A stretch of 64,000 nt of DNA from Seleniibacterium sp963677135 (lineage in GTDB: Bacteria; Desulfobacterota; Desulfuromonadia; Desulfuromonadales; Geopsychrobacteraceae). Every line of letters starts with the position of its first letter. Within the stretch, counting starts at the first letter, position 1. This document shows, piece by piece, positions 17,902-26,638 of the stretch. The stretch is from positions 248,001 through 312,000 of the forward strand of contig CAXXLS010000009.1 in assembly GCA_963677135.2 (NCBI GenBank), read 5' to 3'. A program made the position numbers and the translations under genes. Under the pieces are notes generated by a model. That model worked only from the letters and a program-made list of their open reading frames with translations, made no database searches and was not told where the DNA came from.

Positions 17902-20295
17902 TTACATCTCCATTCGGAAAAAGTCGCGCGCCTTAAGCTTTTTCTCTTCGCTCATCGTGGTCGGGGCGGTTCCCGGGGCAAAGGCTTCATAATAGGCTTC
18001 GCCGTTGTCCTCGGCGAGAAGCAGCCCGGTTTTGGTGTCGATGGGACGGAACTCGATGGTGTCGGGCACCCGGAACTGTTCTACCGGATACTGCTTGGCC
18101 GCTTCTTTCATGAACGCGACCCAGGCCGGTGCCGCCGCACGTGATCCGGTTTCGCTTTTACCCAGGGGACGTTCCTGGTCGTAGCCGACCCAGGATACGC
18201 AGGCCAGCTGGGGTATAAAGCCAATATACCAGGCGTCCTTCAGGTCGTTGGTGGTCCCGGTCTTGCCGGCCGATGGCCGACCGATGGCCTTGGCGCGCCA
18301 GCCGGTTCCTTCCTGAACAACGCTTTCCATGATATTGGTAATCAGGTAGGCCGTCTCGGGAGAGATCACCCTCCGCGGCGGTTTGCGGATCAGGCGCTGG
18401 TCGGCGGCCATCCCGGTGGCGAAGTCGGCCGGGTCGATGGATTCGAGAATGCGGCCGTTGCGGTCCTTGATCCGGGTGATGTAGGTGGGCGGAATCAGGA
18501 CCCCGCCATTGGCGAACACGGTGTAGGCGGTCAGCATTTCCAGCGGGGTGACAGCAGTCGAGCCCAGGGCCATGGACAGATCGCGCTGCAGCGGGGTTTC
18601 AATGCCCAGTTTTTCGATGTAGTTGGCCGCGTAGTTGATGCCGATGTCTTCCAGGATCTTGATGGTGACGACATTACGGGAATGGGCAAGGGCCTGCCGG
18701 AAGGTGGTCGGGCCGTAAAACTTTTCTTCGTAGTTCTTTGGTTTCCACTCTTCGATCTCCCCGGTCTGAACCTTCTTGTTCTCATAGATCAGGGGGGTAT
18801 CGAGAATGATACTGGCCGGGGTGTAGCCGCGATCGAGGGCGGCGGCGTAGATCAGCGGTTTGATGGCCGAGCCCGGCAGGCGCTGGGCCTGGATTGCCCG
18901 GTTGAACTGGCTTTTGCTGAAATCGTAACCACCGACCATGGCTTTGATCTCGCCGGTGAACGGATCGATAGCCACCAGGGCCGCCTGGGCTTCGGGTTCC
19001 TGCTCCAGCGCCAACAGGAGCGGCTCAACCGAAGCGTCGAGGACTTTCACTTCAATGACCGAGCCGACCGGCATGATGGTCTTCTTCCCCTTTTCGGCAT
19101 TGCCGGTGGGTTCTTCGACCGGTTCGCTGGTGACCTCGATGGGAGCGGCCCATTTGCTGTCCTTGATGGAGATGAGCCCGGTCTTGTCGCCGATCCGGCA
19201 GGTCAGATGATCGTCGGCGATGCCGGTGACCAGGGCCTGGGAGAACGCCCCTTCGACCAGCGGCTCCTCGCTGAACTGCTCGGCCTGACCGGCCAGAAAT
19301 TCCTGCTGTTCGGTCTCGCTCAGAACCGCAGTTACCCCGCGGTACCCCTGGCGCTTGTCGTGGGCACGCAGGTTGTTTTTGACGGCCTGCCGGGCGACGT
19401 CCTGCATCTCCAGGTTGATGCTGGTTTCGACCTGCAGGCCACCGGTATAGAGCATGTCTTCGCCGAAGCGCTCCTCCAGATAGCGGCGCACCTGTTCATT
19501 GAAGTAGGCGGTGACATCGAGAAGATGATTCAGGCGCGGCTTGATGACCACTTTTTCGGCGGCGGCCTGGTCGCGCTCTTCGGGAGTGATAAAGCCTTCT
19601 TCAACCATGCGGCCGAGAACGTATTTCTGGCGTTCCATGGCCCTCGCATAGTGCCGGTAGGGGGAGTAACGGCTGGGGGCCTGGGGCAGACCGGCCAGGA
19701 TGGCGCTTTCCGCCAGAGTCAGCTCGTCGACGTTTTTGTCGAAGTAGTTTTCGGCCGCGGCCTCAACCCCGTAGGCGCGATGTCCCAGATAGATCTGGTT
19801 GAGATAGAGATAAAGGATCTCCTGCTTGGTCAGAGCCTGTTCCATGCGCCAGGCCAGGATCGCCTCCTTGAATTTTCGGGTAAAGGTGCGTTCCGAGGTC
19901 AGCAGCAGTTTCTTGGCGACCTGCTGGGTAATGGTGCTCCCCCCCTGGGCGATTCCACCGGCCTTGAGATTTTTCAGGGCGGCCCGGCCGATGGAGACGA
20001 AATCGATCCCCTGGTGTTTGAAAAAACTGGCATCCTCGGCGGCGACAAACGCCTGGACCAGGGTTTTGGGGATTTTTTCAAACGGCACCAGGATGCGCCG
20101 CTCGCGGGAATACTCGGCGATCACGGTACCGTCGTCGGCATAGATCCTGGTGATCAGGGGCGGCTTGTAATCGGAGAGGGTTTTCACGTCGGGCAGGGTG
20201 GACGAGACGTAGAAATAGGCTCCGATCAGGAAGGCCGCGGCCAGAAGAGGGGTGCAGAAAAAGGCGAACAGAAAATATTTCAGGAATCGCTTCAT
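17902..20295 (-). CDS. mrcA: Penicillin-binding protein 1A (bifunctional peptidoglycan synthase)
   Basis: 797 residues from the ATG at 20295 (a TTG at 20313 would add six). One N-terminal membrane anchor (about residues 8-30) is followed by a GT51 transglycosylase domain with EDASFFKHQGID, GGSTITQQ and the K/R-rich RKFKEAILAWRME motif. A central region contains an OB-like insert (about 320-420). The transpeptidase domain has the triad SAIK (active-site serine), SRN and KTGTT. It polymerises and cross-links peptidoglycan in the periplasm. Length and insert match PBP1A rather than PBP1B. It is transcribed alone, toward the terminator shared with phoU. Confidence 0.95.
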   Translation of the reverse strand: MKRFLKYFLFAFFCTPLLAAAFLIGAYFYVSSTLPDVKTLSDYKPPLITRIYADDGTVIAEYSRERRILVPFEKIPKTLVQAFVAAEDASFFKHQGIDFVSIGRAALKNLKAGGIAQGGSTITQQVAKKLLLTSERTFTRKFKEAILAWRMEQALTKQEILYLYLNQIYLGHRAYGVEAAAENYFDKNVDELTLAESAILAGLPQAPSRYSPYRHYARAMERQKYVLGRMVEEGFITPEERDQAAAEKVVIKPRLNHLLDVTAYFNEQVRRYLEERFGEDMLYTGGLQVETSINLEMQDVARQAVKNNLRAHDKRQGYRGVTAVLSETEQQEFLAGQAEQFSEEPLVEGAFSQALVTGIADDHLTCRIGDKTGLISIKDSKWAAPIEVTSEPVEEPTGNAEKGKKTIMPVGSVIEVKVLDASVEPLLLALEQEPEAQAALVAIDPFTGEIKAMVGGYDFSKSQFNRAIQAQRLPGSAIKPLIYAAALDRGYTPASIILDTPLIYENKKVQTGEIEEWKPKNYEEKFYGPTTFRQALAHSRNVVTIKILEDIGINYAANYIEKLGIETPLQRDLSMALGSTAVTPLEMLTAYTVFANGGVLIPPTYITRIKDRNGRILESIDPADFATGMAADQRLIRKPPRRVISPETAYLITNIMESVVQEGTGWRAKAIGRPSAGKTGTTNDLKDAWYIGFIPQLACVSWVGYDQERPLGKSETGSRAAAPAWVAFMKEAAKQYPVEQFRVPDTIEFRPIDTKTGLLLAEDNGEAYYEAFAPGTAPTTMSEEKKLKARDFFRMEM

Positions 20296-20633
20296 GTGGA
20301 TAATAACCTGCAAATGCTTGATGGCTTCTCATTTAAATATGGTCGGCACCCGGCCGCTCCGGACACTGGCGGAGGGTTCTTCGTGAGGGTTCTGATCGGC
20401 AACCGACTAAGTCTTTATATAACAACCGAAAATTTATAACATGCCGCAGATTGGCGGGCAACAGCTTGTCGTTAATTGTGCTCAGAAATCACCGGAATGT
20501 AGTATGATACGGGCAGATTGATATTGTTCAGATCAAACTGGCAGCTGTGGCAGGGCGGACGGGCTTGACCCCCGATACAGTTCAGCCTATGCTCCGGATT
20601 TTCAGTTATTCATCAGAAAGAAGGTTGTTGATT
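20296..20633. other. Divergent intergenic region PBP1A / queC
   Basis: About 340 bases. It should hold promoters for both genes; TATGAT at 20503-20508 is the best -10-like site toward queC but has no well-spaced -35. I looked for a preQ1-type riboswitch in front of queC and could not recognise one. Confidence 0.45.
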
Positions 20634-21310
20634 ATGAAGAAAGCCGTGGTGCTTTACAGTGGTGGACTCGATTCCACAACCTGCATGGCGATTGCCAAAG
20701 CAGACGGGTTTGAACCCTACGCCCTGAGTTTTGCCTATGGTCAGCGGCATACCGTCGAGTTGGAAAAGGCCCGGGAATATGCGCCCCTGATCGGAGCCAG
20801 GGAGCATCTGGTCGTCGATATCGACCTGCGTAAAATGGGGGGCAGCGCCCTGACGGCCGATATCGAGGTGCCCAAGGGGGGCGTGGTCGAAAATGAGATA
20901 CCGGTGACCTATGTGCCGGCCCGCAACACGATCTTTCTCTCGTTTGCCCTGGGGTGGGCTGAAGTCCTCGAGGCTTCCGATATCTATATCGGGGTAAACG
21001 CCCTCGATTATTCGGGCTATCCCGATTGCCGGCCCGAATTTATCGCCGCCTTCCAGACCATGGCGAATCTGCCACCAAGGCCGGCGTCGAAGGACATCCC
21101 TATCGGATTCATACTCCCCTTATCGATCTGACCAAGGCCCAGACCATTGCCCGGGGTCTCGAACTGGGGGTTGATTACAGCCTCACCCACTCCTGCTACG
21201 ATCCGACTCCGGAAGGTTTGTGCTGCGGTCTGTGCGATTCCTGCCGGCTGCGGTTGAAGGGTTTCGCCGAGCTGGGCAAGACCGACCCGGTGGCCTATGT
21301 CGAGCGTTGA
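20634..21310 (+). pseudogene. queC: queC (7-cyano-7-deazaguanine synthase) with a single-base frameshift
   Basis: QueC converts carboxy-deazaguanine to preQ0 in queuosine synthesis. The ATP-pyrophosphatase motif SGGLDSTT is at the N-terminus of the first frame (start 20634). After QTMANL (about base 21070) the reading frame is lost and continues in another frame as ATKAGVEG...HTPLIDLTKAQ, ending with the zinc-site cysteines CCGLCDSC and a stop at 21308-21310. Restoring one base (a G, making CTG GCC) near 21070 gives a normal QueC of about 226 residues. As read, the first frame runs on to 21131 and ends without the zinc site. It may be real decay or a base-calling error; folE2 next door has similar indels. 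Confidence 0.85.
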
Positions 21311-21323
21311 CCGGGAGGTGAAC

Positions 21324-21995
21324 ATGGCCACGATGCCGGACATGCAGCAGAGTCGGGACACCCGGAATATCGCCATCGACAAGGTCGGGGTCAAGGATAT
21401 CGGGTATCCCATCGTGGTTCAGGACAAGAGCCGTGAACGGCAGCATACCGTCGCCCGCGTCAATATGTATGTTGACCTGCCGGAACAGTTCAAGGGGACG
21501 CACATGAGCCGCTTCATCGAAGTGCTGAACCTTTACCATGGTGAAATTCAGTATCGAGAACCTGGAGACGGTGCTGGCCGAAATGAAGCAGCGGCTGGGA
21601 GCCAGCAGAGCCCACCTGGAGCTGAGTTTCCCCTATTTCATCGAGAAACGGCCCCGGTTTCTCAGGCCCGCAGCCTCCTGGAATACCAGTGTCGGATGGT
21701 GGGAACCCTCGGGGATGATTATGATTTCATCCTCGAAGCGAGTATCCCGGTGACCTCGCTGTGCCCCTGCTCCAAAGAGATCAGCGAACGGGGAGCTCAT
21801 AACCAGCGCAGTATCGTGACGGTCCAGATTCGCTATGACGAGCATGTCTGGCTGGAAGACCTGATTGCCTGGGTCGAAGAGTGCGCCAGCTGCCAGGTTT
21901 ATGCCCTGCTGAAACGGGAGGATGAAAAGGCGGTGACCGAACGGGCCTATGACAATCCCATGTTTGTTGAGGGACATGGTTCGCGCAGTGACTGA
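21324..21995 (+). CDS. folE2: GTP cyclohydrolase FolE2 (type IB), internal block out of frame
   Basis: FolE2 makes dihydroneopterin triphosphate from GTP and feeds folate and queuosine synthesis. Start ATG 21324 has GGGAGG upstream. Family motifs are QHTVARVNMYVDLP, KGTHMSRFIE, the zinc/active-site segment TSLCPCSKEISERGAHNQRS and the REDEK...AYDNPMFVE end. Between about 21547 and 21648 the main frame gives an atypical sequence, while another frame encodes the expected block (FSIENLETVLAEMKQRLG to FPYFIEK). This fits one extra A at 21544-21546 and one missing A at 21646-21648, which cancel out. The open frame survives, but about 34 residues would be wrong. Confidence 0.85.
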   Translation: MATMPDMQQSRDTRNIAIDKVGVKDIGYPIVVQDKSRERQHTVARVNMYVDLPEQFKGTHMSRFIEVLNLYHGEIQYREPGDGAGRNEAAAGSQQSPPGAEFPLFHRETAPVSQARSLLEYQCRMVGTLGDDYDFILEASIPVTSLCPCSKEISERGAHNQRSIVTVQIRYDEHVWLEDLIAWVEECASCQVYALLKREDEKAVTERAYDNPMFVEGHGSRSD

Positions 21996-22108
21996 AAAAT
22001 TAAGTAAAGTCAGAAGGATACGCTGGTTCAGTATCCAGTGCGAAAACTTCGAGTCGATTCACAACCATTCTGCCTACGCGATGATTGAACGGCATAACGG
22101 CTGACCCT

Positions 22109-22822
22109 GTGGATAACCCTGTTGACAATGTGGATAACCTCGGATACCAGCGGCGGCGGTCGGCGGTGTTGACCGTTTTTGCCAAACAGCCGGTACCGGG
22201 GAAGGTCAAAACCAGGCTCTGTCCGCCCCTGAATCACGTCGAAGCCGCACAGTTTTACGAGCACTCCCTCCGGGAGGTGATCTCCCGGGCCAAGACTCTG
22301 AGCGAATGCGACCTGCTGATCTGCTATGCCGGCGAGCGGCGCTGGTTCGCCGAGAATTTTCCGGGTACGGCACTTCTGCAGCAGCGCGGGGGCGATCTGG
22401 GAGTCCGCATGGAAACCGCGCTGAGGGACCTGTTTGCTGCGGGATACCAGCGAGCGGTGCTGATCGGCAGCGATCTCCCCGATCTGCCGCTGAAAGAGGT
22501 CCGTCTGGCTTTTGAACTTCTGGACGAGGTCGACGTGGTGTACGGACCGGCCCGGGACGGCGGCTACTACCTGGTCGGCGAGTCGACCCATTGTCCCGAC
22601 CTGTTTCGGGATATTCCGTGGAGCACCGGCGTGGTTCTCGAGGAGAGTCTCAAGAAGGCGGCGACCGTCGGCCTGTTTACCGCCCGCCTGCCCGTTTACG
22701 AGGACCTGGACGATGTCGCCGCCCTGCAAAACTTTCTAAAAAGGAACCCGCACAGCAGTACGGCTGAGTTTCTGCGCCGTCAGCTTCATCATCATTTTCA
22801 GCTCTCCGATCAACCCTTTTGA
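22109..22822 (+). CDS. DUF2064 / TIGR04282-type nucleotidyl- or glycosyl-transferase
   Basis: About 237 residues; the start is uncertain because only GTG/TTG codons are available (22085, 22109, 22130, 22166) and none has a good ribosome site. Family features are FAKQPVPGKVKTRL at the N-terminus, IGSDLPDLP (the Asp-containing GT-A motif) and GPARDGGYYLVG. Relatives with this pattern are annotated as arsenosugar-biosynthesis glycosyltransferases or MobA-like transferases. No arsenic or partner radical SAM gene lies beside it. Two TGTGGATAA stretches overlap its 5' end. Confidence 0.7.
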   Translation: MDNPVDNVDNLGYQRRRSAVLTVFAKQPVPGKVKTRLCPPLNHVEAAQFYEHSLREVISRAKTLSECDLLICYAGERRWFAENFPGTALLQQRGGDLGVRMETALRDLFAAGYQRAVLIGSDLPDLPLKEVRLAFELLDEVDVVYGPARDGGYYLVGESTHCPDLFRDIPWSTGVVLEESLKKAATVGLFTARLPVYEDLDDVAALQNFLKRNPHSSTAEFLRRQLHHHFQLSDQPF

Positions 22823-22846
22823 TGACTGGGCAAGGTATTGTATAAT
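22819..22846 (+). promoter_or_regulatory. Predicted promoter of the tol-pal operon
   Basis: TTGATG (22819-22824), a 16-base spacer and a perfect TATAAT (22841-22846) lie just after the stop of the DUF2064 gene and about 165 bases before tolQ. Confidence 0.55.
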
Positions 22847-23010
22847 CGCCACCAGGCTGACGAACTTGACAGCATCCCCCGGGTTCAGGATAATCCACGG
22901 ATCTTTTCATTCATTAAAAAGATGAATTCGTCGGGAAGCCGTGCGCTTGCCCGGATTCAATTCCTATTCAGCGGGCTGCCAGTCAAAGCCCTGATCAAAG
23001 GAGCAAGCAG

Positions 23011-23691
23011 TTGTTGGAACTCGTCTTCAACGCCGGACCGGTCGTTAAACTGGTTCTGTTCATTCTGGTTTACTTTTCCCTCGTCTCCTGGGCCATCATT
23101 TTCTACAAGGCGACGATCATTCAGCGCGCCATCAAGGATTCAGATCGGTTTCTCGACTTTTTCTGGACCAAGAAACGCTTCGATCTGGTCGGACAGGGGA
23201 TCAAGGAATTCAGTGCCTCCCCCATCGCCAACCTGTTTCGCGAGGGGTATCATGAGATGCTGCAGATGAAGAAGAAGACCGGCGAAAGCGGTGGTCTGCA
23301 GGGGGACTTTTCGGCGCGGATGGATGTCACCGAAATGGTGGGCCGGGCCCTGCGCCGAGCGACCACCCAGGAGACCCATCGCCTGGAGAAGTACCTGACC
23401 TTTCTGGCCACCACCGGATCGACCGCGCCCTTCATCGGGCTGTTTGGAACGGTCTGGGGGATCATGGACGCCTTTCACGGTATCGGGCAGACCGGCAGTG
23501 CTTCCCTCGCGGTTGTTGCCCCGGGGATTTCCGAGGCCCTGATCGCCACGGCAATCGGCCTCGCCGCAGCGATTCCGGCGGTTATGGGTTATAACCATTT
23601 CCTTAACAAGGTCAACGTCCTGATCGGAGAGATGGATAATTTCAGCCAGGAATTCCTCAACATCGTTGAGCGGATGGAGCGGGTGAAATAG
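23011..23691 (+). CDS. tolQ: TolQ inner-membrane motor protein
   Basis: 226 residues with three membrane helices (about 12-33, 132-152 and 165-187) and the conserved FIGLFGTVWGIMDAFHGI and EALIATAIGLAAAIPAV segments of TolQ/ExbB/MotA proteins. With TolR it turns proton flow into movement of TolA. It starts at a TTG preceded by AAAGGAG at about 22997-23003; no ATG fits better. tolR starts on the base after its stop codon. Confidence 0.93.
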   Translation: MLELVFNAGPVVKLVLFILVYFSLVSWAIIFYKATIIQRAIKDSDRFLDFFWTKKRFDLVGQGIKEFSASPIANLFREGYHEMLQMKKKTGESGGLQGDFSARMDVTEMVGRALRRATTQETHRLEKYLTFLATTGSTAPFIGLFGTVWGIMDAFHGIGQTGSASLAVVAPGISEALIATAIGLAAAIPAVMGYNHFLNKVNVLIGEMDNFSQEFLNIVERMERVK

Positions 23692-24114
23692 ATGGAAGTC
23701 GGACGCCCTGCCACCGGCCGGCGCAGCAGCCTGTCTCAGATCAACGTGACCCCTTTCGTCGATGTCATGCTGGTGCTGCTGATTATCTTCATGGTCACCG
23801 CTCCCATGCTCGACCAGGGGGTCGAGGTCGATCTTCCCGAGGTTGCGGAAGCGCCCGGATTGCCTCAGCAGCAGGAGCCGCTGATCATTACCCTCGATCG
23901 CAGCGGCAAGGTGATGATCGGCAAGGCCACCGTCGACGATCTGGCCAAACTGGGGCCGGTCATCGACCAGGCCCTGAAAGGGAAGCCGGATCGCGAAGTT
24001 TTTCTCGAGGCTGATCAGAAGGTTCCGTACGGACGCGTGGTGCAGGTCATGGCCGCGGTAAAAAAAGCCGGCGTCGAATCCCTCGGCATGGTCACCCGGT
24101 TGCCGGAGGAATAA
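23692..24114 (+). CDS. tolR: TolR, ExbD/TolR-family motor protein
   Basis: 140 residues. One N-terminal membrane helix (about 22-42) carries the key aspartate in VTPFVDVMLVLLIIFMV, which passes protons with TolQ. The periplasmic domain ends in the usual VMAAVKKAGVESLGMVT. The start codon directly follows the tolQ stop, so translation is coupled. Confidence 0.95.
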   Translation: MEVGRPATGRRSSLSQINVTPFVDVMLVLLIIFMVTAPMLDQGVEVDLPEVAEAPGLPQQQEPLIITLDRSGKVMIGKATVDDLAKLGPVIDQALKGKPDREVFLEADQKVPYGRVVQVMAAVKKAGVESLGMVTRLPEE

Positions 24115-24124
24115 CGACAGGCCC

Positions 24125-25108
24125 ATGGAAACATCCCGCAAACAGCGCTGGCAGCAACTGCAGGCGGTCTTTGAACCAGGGTTCAAGCAGATGCTGCTGG
24201 TGTCGTTTTTATTGCACCTGCTGGTCCCGGTTCTTTATTACACGCCCCTGTTTCCCAAAAAGGCGCCTGAGAAGCCACCGGTCTACAAGGTCAATCTGGT
24301 CAACAAGCCGGTGCTGAATCCCCAGGCGGGCAGACCGGAAGCGGTCAAGACGCCGGCCAAACCGGCCCCGAAACCGGCCACTCCGAAACCCAAACCGGCG
24401 GCCAAACCGATTCCACCCAAGCCGGAACCGAAGCCCGAGCCCAAGCCGGAACCGAAACCCGAGCCTAAGCCGGAACCGAAACCCGAGCCCAAGCCGGAAC
24501 CGAAACCCGAGCCCAAGCCGGAACCGAAACCCGAGCCCAAGCCGGAACCGAAACCCGAGCCCAAGCCGGAACCGAAACCCGAGCCCAAGCCGGAACCGAA
24601 ACCCGAGCCTAAGCCGGAACCGAAACCGGCGGTTTCGAAAGCCCAGGAAGATGCCCTGCAGCAAACCCTGGAACAGTTGCGGGCTGCCCAGAAACAGAGA
24701 GAAGCGGAAGCCGCCCGCCAGGCGACTCTCGACCGGCTCAGGGCTGCGGCCAAGGCGGAAAGCGCCAGGGTCGAGTCGCCGGTCACCAACGCGCCGGTCG
24801 GCATGGTTGACGGCAAGGGGGATGAGGCCGGAGTCAGTGCCGTCGCCTTTGTTCAGGAATATATCCAGCAGAACTGGAGTTATCCCAAGTATATGGCAAC
24901 CGGGAACCCCGAGGCCGAAGTGAAGGTGTCCTACGATAAGAATGGCACCTTGCGTACCTACGATTTTGTCACCAAGTCCGGTGACGGCAACTTTGATGAA
25001 TCGCTGATCAGGGCCATTGCCAAATCGCGCCAGTTGCCCCAGCCGTTGCCCCACGCCATGACCTTCGAAATTGTTTTTAACCTCAAGGAGATGTTGGACA
25101 GACCATGA
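24125..25108 (+). CDS. tolA: TolA-like protein with a long Lys-Pro-Glu repeat
   Basis: 327 residues. A single N-terminal anchor (about 22-41) is followed by a proline/lysine spacer whose middle (about residues 99-170) is a regular KPEP repeat, a coiled-coil-like stretch rich in A, E, Q and R (about 178-215), and a C-terminal TonB/TolA-type domain (about 235-325: FVQEYIQQNWSYPKYM...VKVSYDKNG...SLIRAIAKS). It bridges the inner-membrane TolQR motor to TolB and Pal. The spacer is proline-based like TonB, not the long alpha-helix of E. coli TolA. tolB overlaps its stop by ATGA. Confidence 0.85.
   Translation: METSRKQRWQQLQAVFEPGFKQMLLVSFLLHLLVPVLYYTPLFPKKAPEKPPVYKVNLVNKPVLNPQAGRPEAVKTPAKPAPKPATPKPKPAAKPIPPKPEPKPEPKPEPKPEPKPEPKPEPKPEPKPEPKPEPKPEPKPEPKPEPKPEPKPEPKPEPKPEPKPEPKPAVSKAQEDALQQTLEQLRAAQKQREAEAARQATLDRLRAAAKAESARVESPVTNAPVGMVDGKGDEAGVSAVAFVQEYIQQNWSYPKYMATGNPEAEVKVSYDKNGTLRTYDFVTKSGDGNFDESLIRAIAKSRQLPQPLPHAMTFEIVFNLKEMLDRP
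24421..24633 (+). repeat. 24-bp minisatellite within tolA
   Basis: About nine near-perfect copies of a 24-base unit (CCGGAACCGAAACCCGAGCC plus CAAG) encode KPEPKPEP. The frame is kept since the unit is eight codons. Third-base differences (AAA/AAG, CCC/CCT) are few, which points to recent expansion or homogenisation. Confidence 0.85.
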
Positions 25109-26403
25109 AGTATTTCAAGGCTAGCCTGATTATCCTGATCCTGTTCGTTACCCTGGGCTCCACCGCTTTTGCGGCGCGCATCGAAATCAGCGCGCCCGGC
25201 GAGCAGACCATCGCCCTGGCCCTGACCCGGCTGGTCCCCATGGCTGGAGTGCATCCCGGGATCGCCGAAGAATTCGATAAGGTCCTCCAGAACGACCTCG
25301 ATCTGTCCGGTCTCTTCGATCCGGTGTCCCCGGCGGCGTTTTTAAGCGACGCCACCCGGCTGGGGCTGCGGCGAACCGATATCGACTTCAGTCAGTGGCG
25401 GATGCTCGGCACCGAGGCCCTGATCAAGGGCGGTTACAGCGTCAGTGCCGGCAAGGTCACCATTGAACTGCGTCTTTACGACGTTGTGACCCAGCGGCTG
25501 TTGAGTGGCCGCCGCTATATCGGCCAGCTCAACGACGTTCGCAAGATCGCCCATACGTTTGCCGACCAGGTGCTGCTGAGCCTGACCGGTGAAAGCGGTC
25601 CTTTTGCGACCAAGATCGCCTATATTTCCACCCGGACCGGGCGCAAGGAAATGTACCTGATGGATGTTGACGGCCACGGGCCGATCCGTCTGACCGATCA
25701 CCGCTCCATCGTGCTGAATCCCGATTTTTCGCCAACCCGCAAAGAGCTGATCTTTACCTCCTACCGGAACGGCAACCCGGACCTCTACCGCAAGGAAATC
25801 TATACCGGCCGCGAATCGCGCCTGTCCCTGCAGCAGGGGCTCAACATCGGCGGCCGTTTCAGTCCTGACGGCCGGGAAATTGCCCTGACCCTGTCCAAGG
25901 ACAAGAACTCGGAACTGTACCTGATCGGAACCGACGGCACCATTCACCGGCGACTCACCAACCACTACGGTATCGATGTGGATCCGTCCTGGAGCCCCAA
26001 GGGGGACCGGATCGCCTTCGTTTCAGACCGGCGGGGCAATCCCAATATTTTTATTGTCAATGTCTTTAGCCTTGACGTCACGCGGCTGACCTTCGAGGGA
26101 AAGTACAACGCAACGCCGGCCTGGAGCCCCAAGGGGGACCGGATTGCCTTTGCCCGGATGGAGAACGGTCATTTCAATATTTTCACCATCCGGGATGACG
26201 GAACGGATGAGCGCCAGCTCACCTTCGGTGAAGGAAACAAGGAGCATCCCCGCTGGAGTCCGGACGGGCGCTTTATCGTCTATTCCCTCGATAACGGCAA
26301 TACCAAGGCCATTTGGATCATGCGGGCGGATGGCACCGGGGCCAGAAAAATATCCCCACCGGGGGGCAATGACACCCATCCGGCCTGGTCTGGCCGCTGG
26401 TAG
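25105..26403 (+). CDS. tolB: Tol-Pal system protein TolB
   Basis: 432 residues with a signal peptide (cleavage near FAARIE), an N-terminal alpha/beta domain (about 22-160) and a six-bladed beta propeller of WD40-like PD40 repeats, each with the motif WSPDG/WSPKGDRIAF. TolB works in the periplasm and binds Pal and TolA. The start codon overlaps the tolA stop (ATGA). About 235 bases with a fresh promoter separate it from pal. Confidence 0.95.
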   Translation: MKYFKASLIILILFVTLGSTAFAARIEISAPGEQTIALALTRLVPMAGVHPGIAEEFDKVLQNDLDLSGLFDPVSPAAFLSDATRLGLRRTDIDFSQWRMLGTEALIKGGYSVSAGKVTIELRLYDVVTQRLLSGRRYIGQLNDVRKIAHTFADQVLLSLTGESGPFATKIAYISTRTGRKEMYLMDVDGHGPIRLTDHRSIVLNPDFSPTRKELIFTSYRNGNPDLYRKEIYTGRESRLSLQQGLNIGGRFSPDGREIALTLSKDKNSELYLIGTDGTIHRRLTNHYGIDVDPSWSPKGDRIAFVSDRRGNPNIFIVNVFSLDVTRLTFEGKYNATPAWSPKGDRIAFARMENGHFNIFTIRDDGTDERQLTFGEGNKEHPRWSPDGRFIVYSLDNGNTKAIWIMRADGTGARKISPPGGNDTHPAWSGRW

Positions 26404-26546
26404 CTCTCCGGCTCAAAAGAGATTTGATCGGTTTAATGTTGAGAAATGTAACTGGCCGATATGTTTATATATTTATAGTCTCATTAATTGAGCTTAAGGT
26501 TAAAGAAAAGGATTGCAAAAAACCCTGTTGTGGGTAGACTGCAGTG

Positions 26547-26574
26547 TTGTTTTTGTAACGGGCTTCTGTATAAT
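26547..26574 (+). promoter_or_regulatory. Predicted promoter of pal
   Basis: TTGTTT (26547-26552), 16-base spacer, perfect TATAAT (26569-26574) in an AT-rich stretch after tolB. It would let pal and cpoB be expressed apart from tolQRAB. Confidence 0.6.
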
Positions 26575-26638
26575 AGCCTGAATTGTAAAGTGAATAGCAT
26601 ATAAAATTAGATCGCTCATGCGAAAGGAGTGGAAAACC

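Noticed and set aside
20460..20633. Possible preQ1 riboswitch before queC
   Set aside because: No stem with the C-rich loop and A-rich tail of preQ1 riboswitches was found.
22108..22137. Replication origin
   Set aside because: Two DnaA-like boxes alone, with no dnaA, dnaN, AT-rich unwinding region or further boxes.
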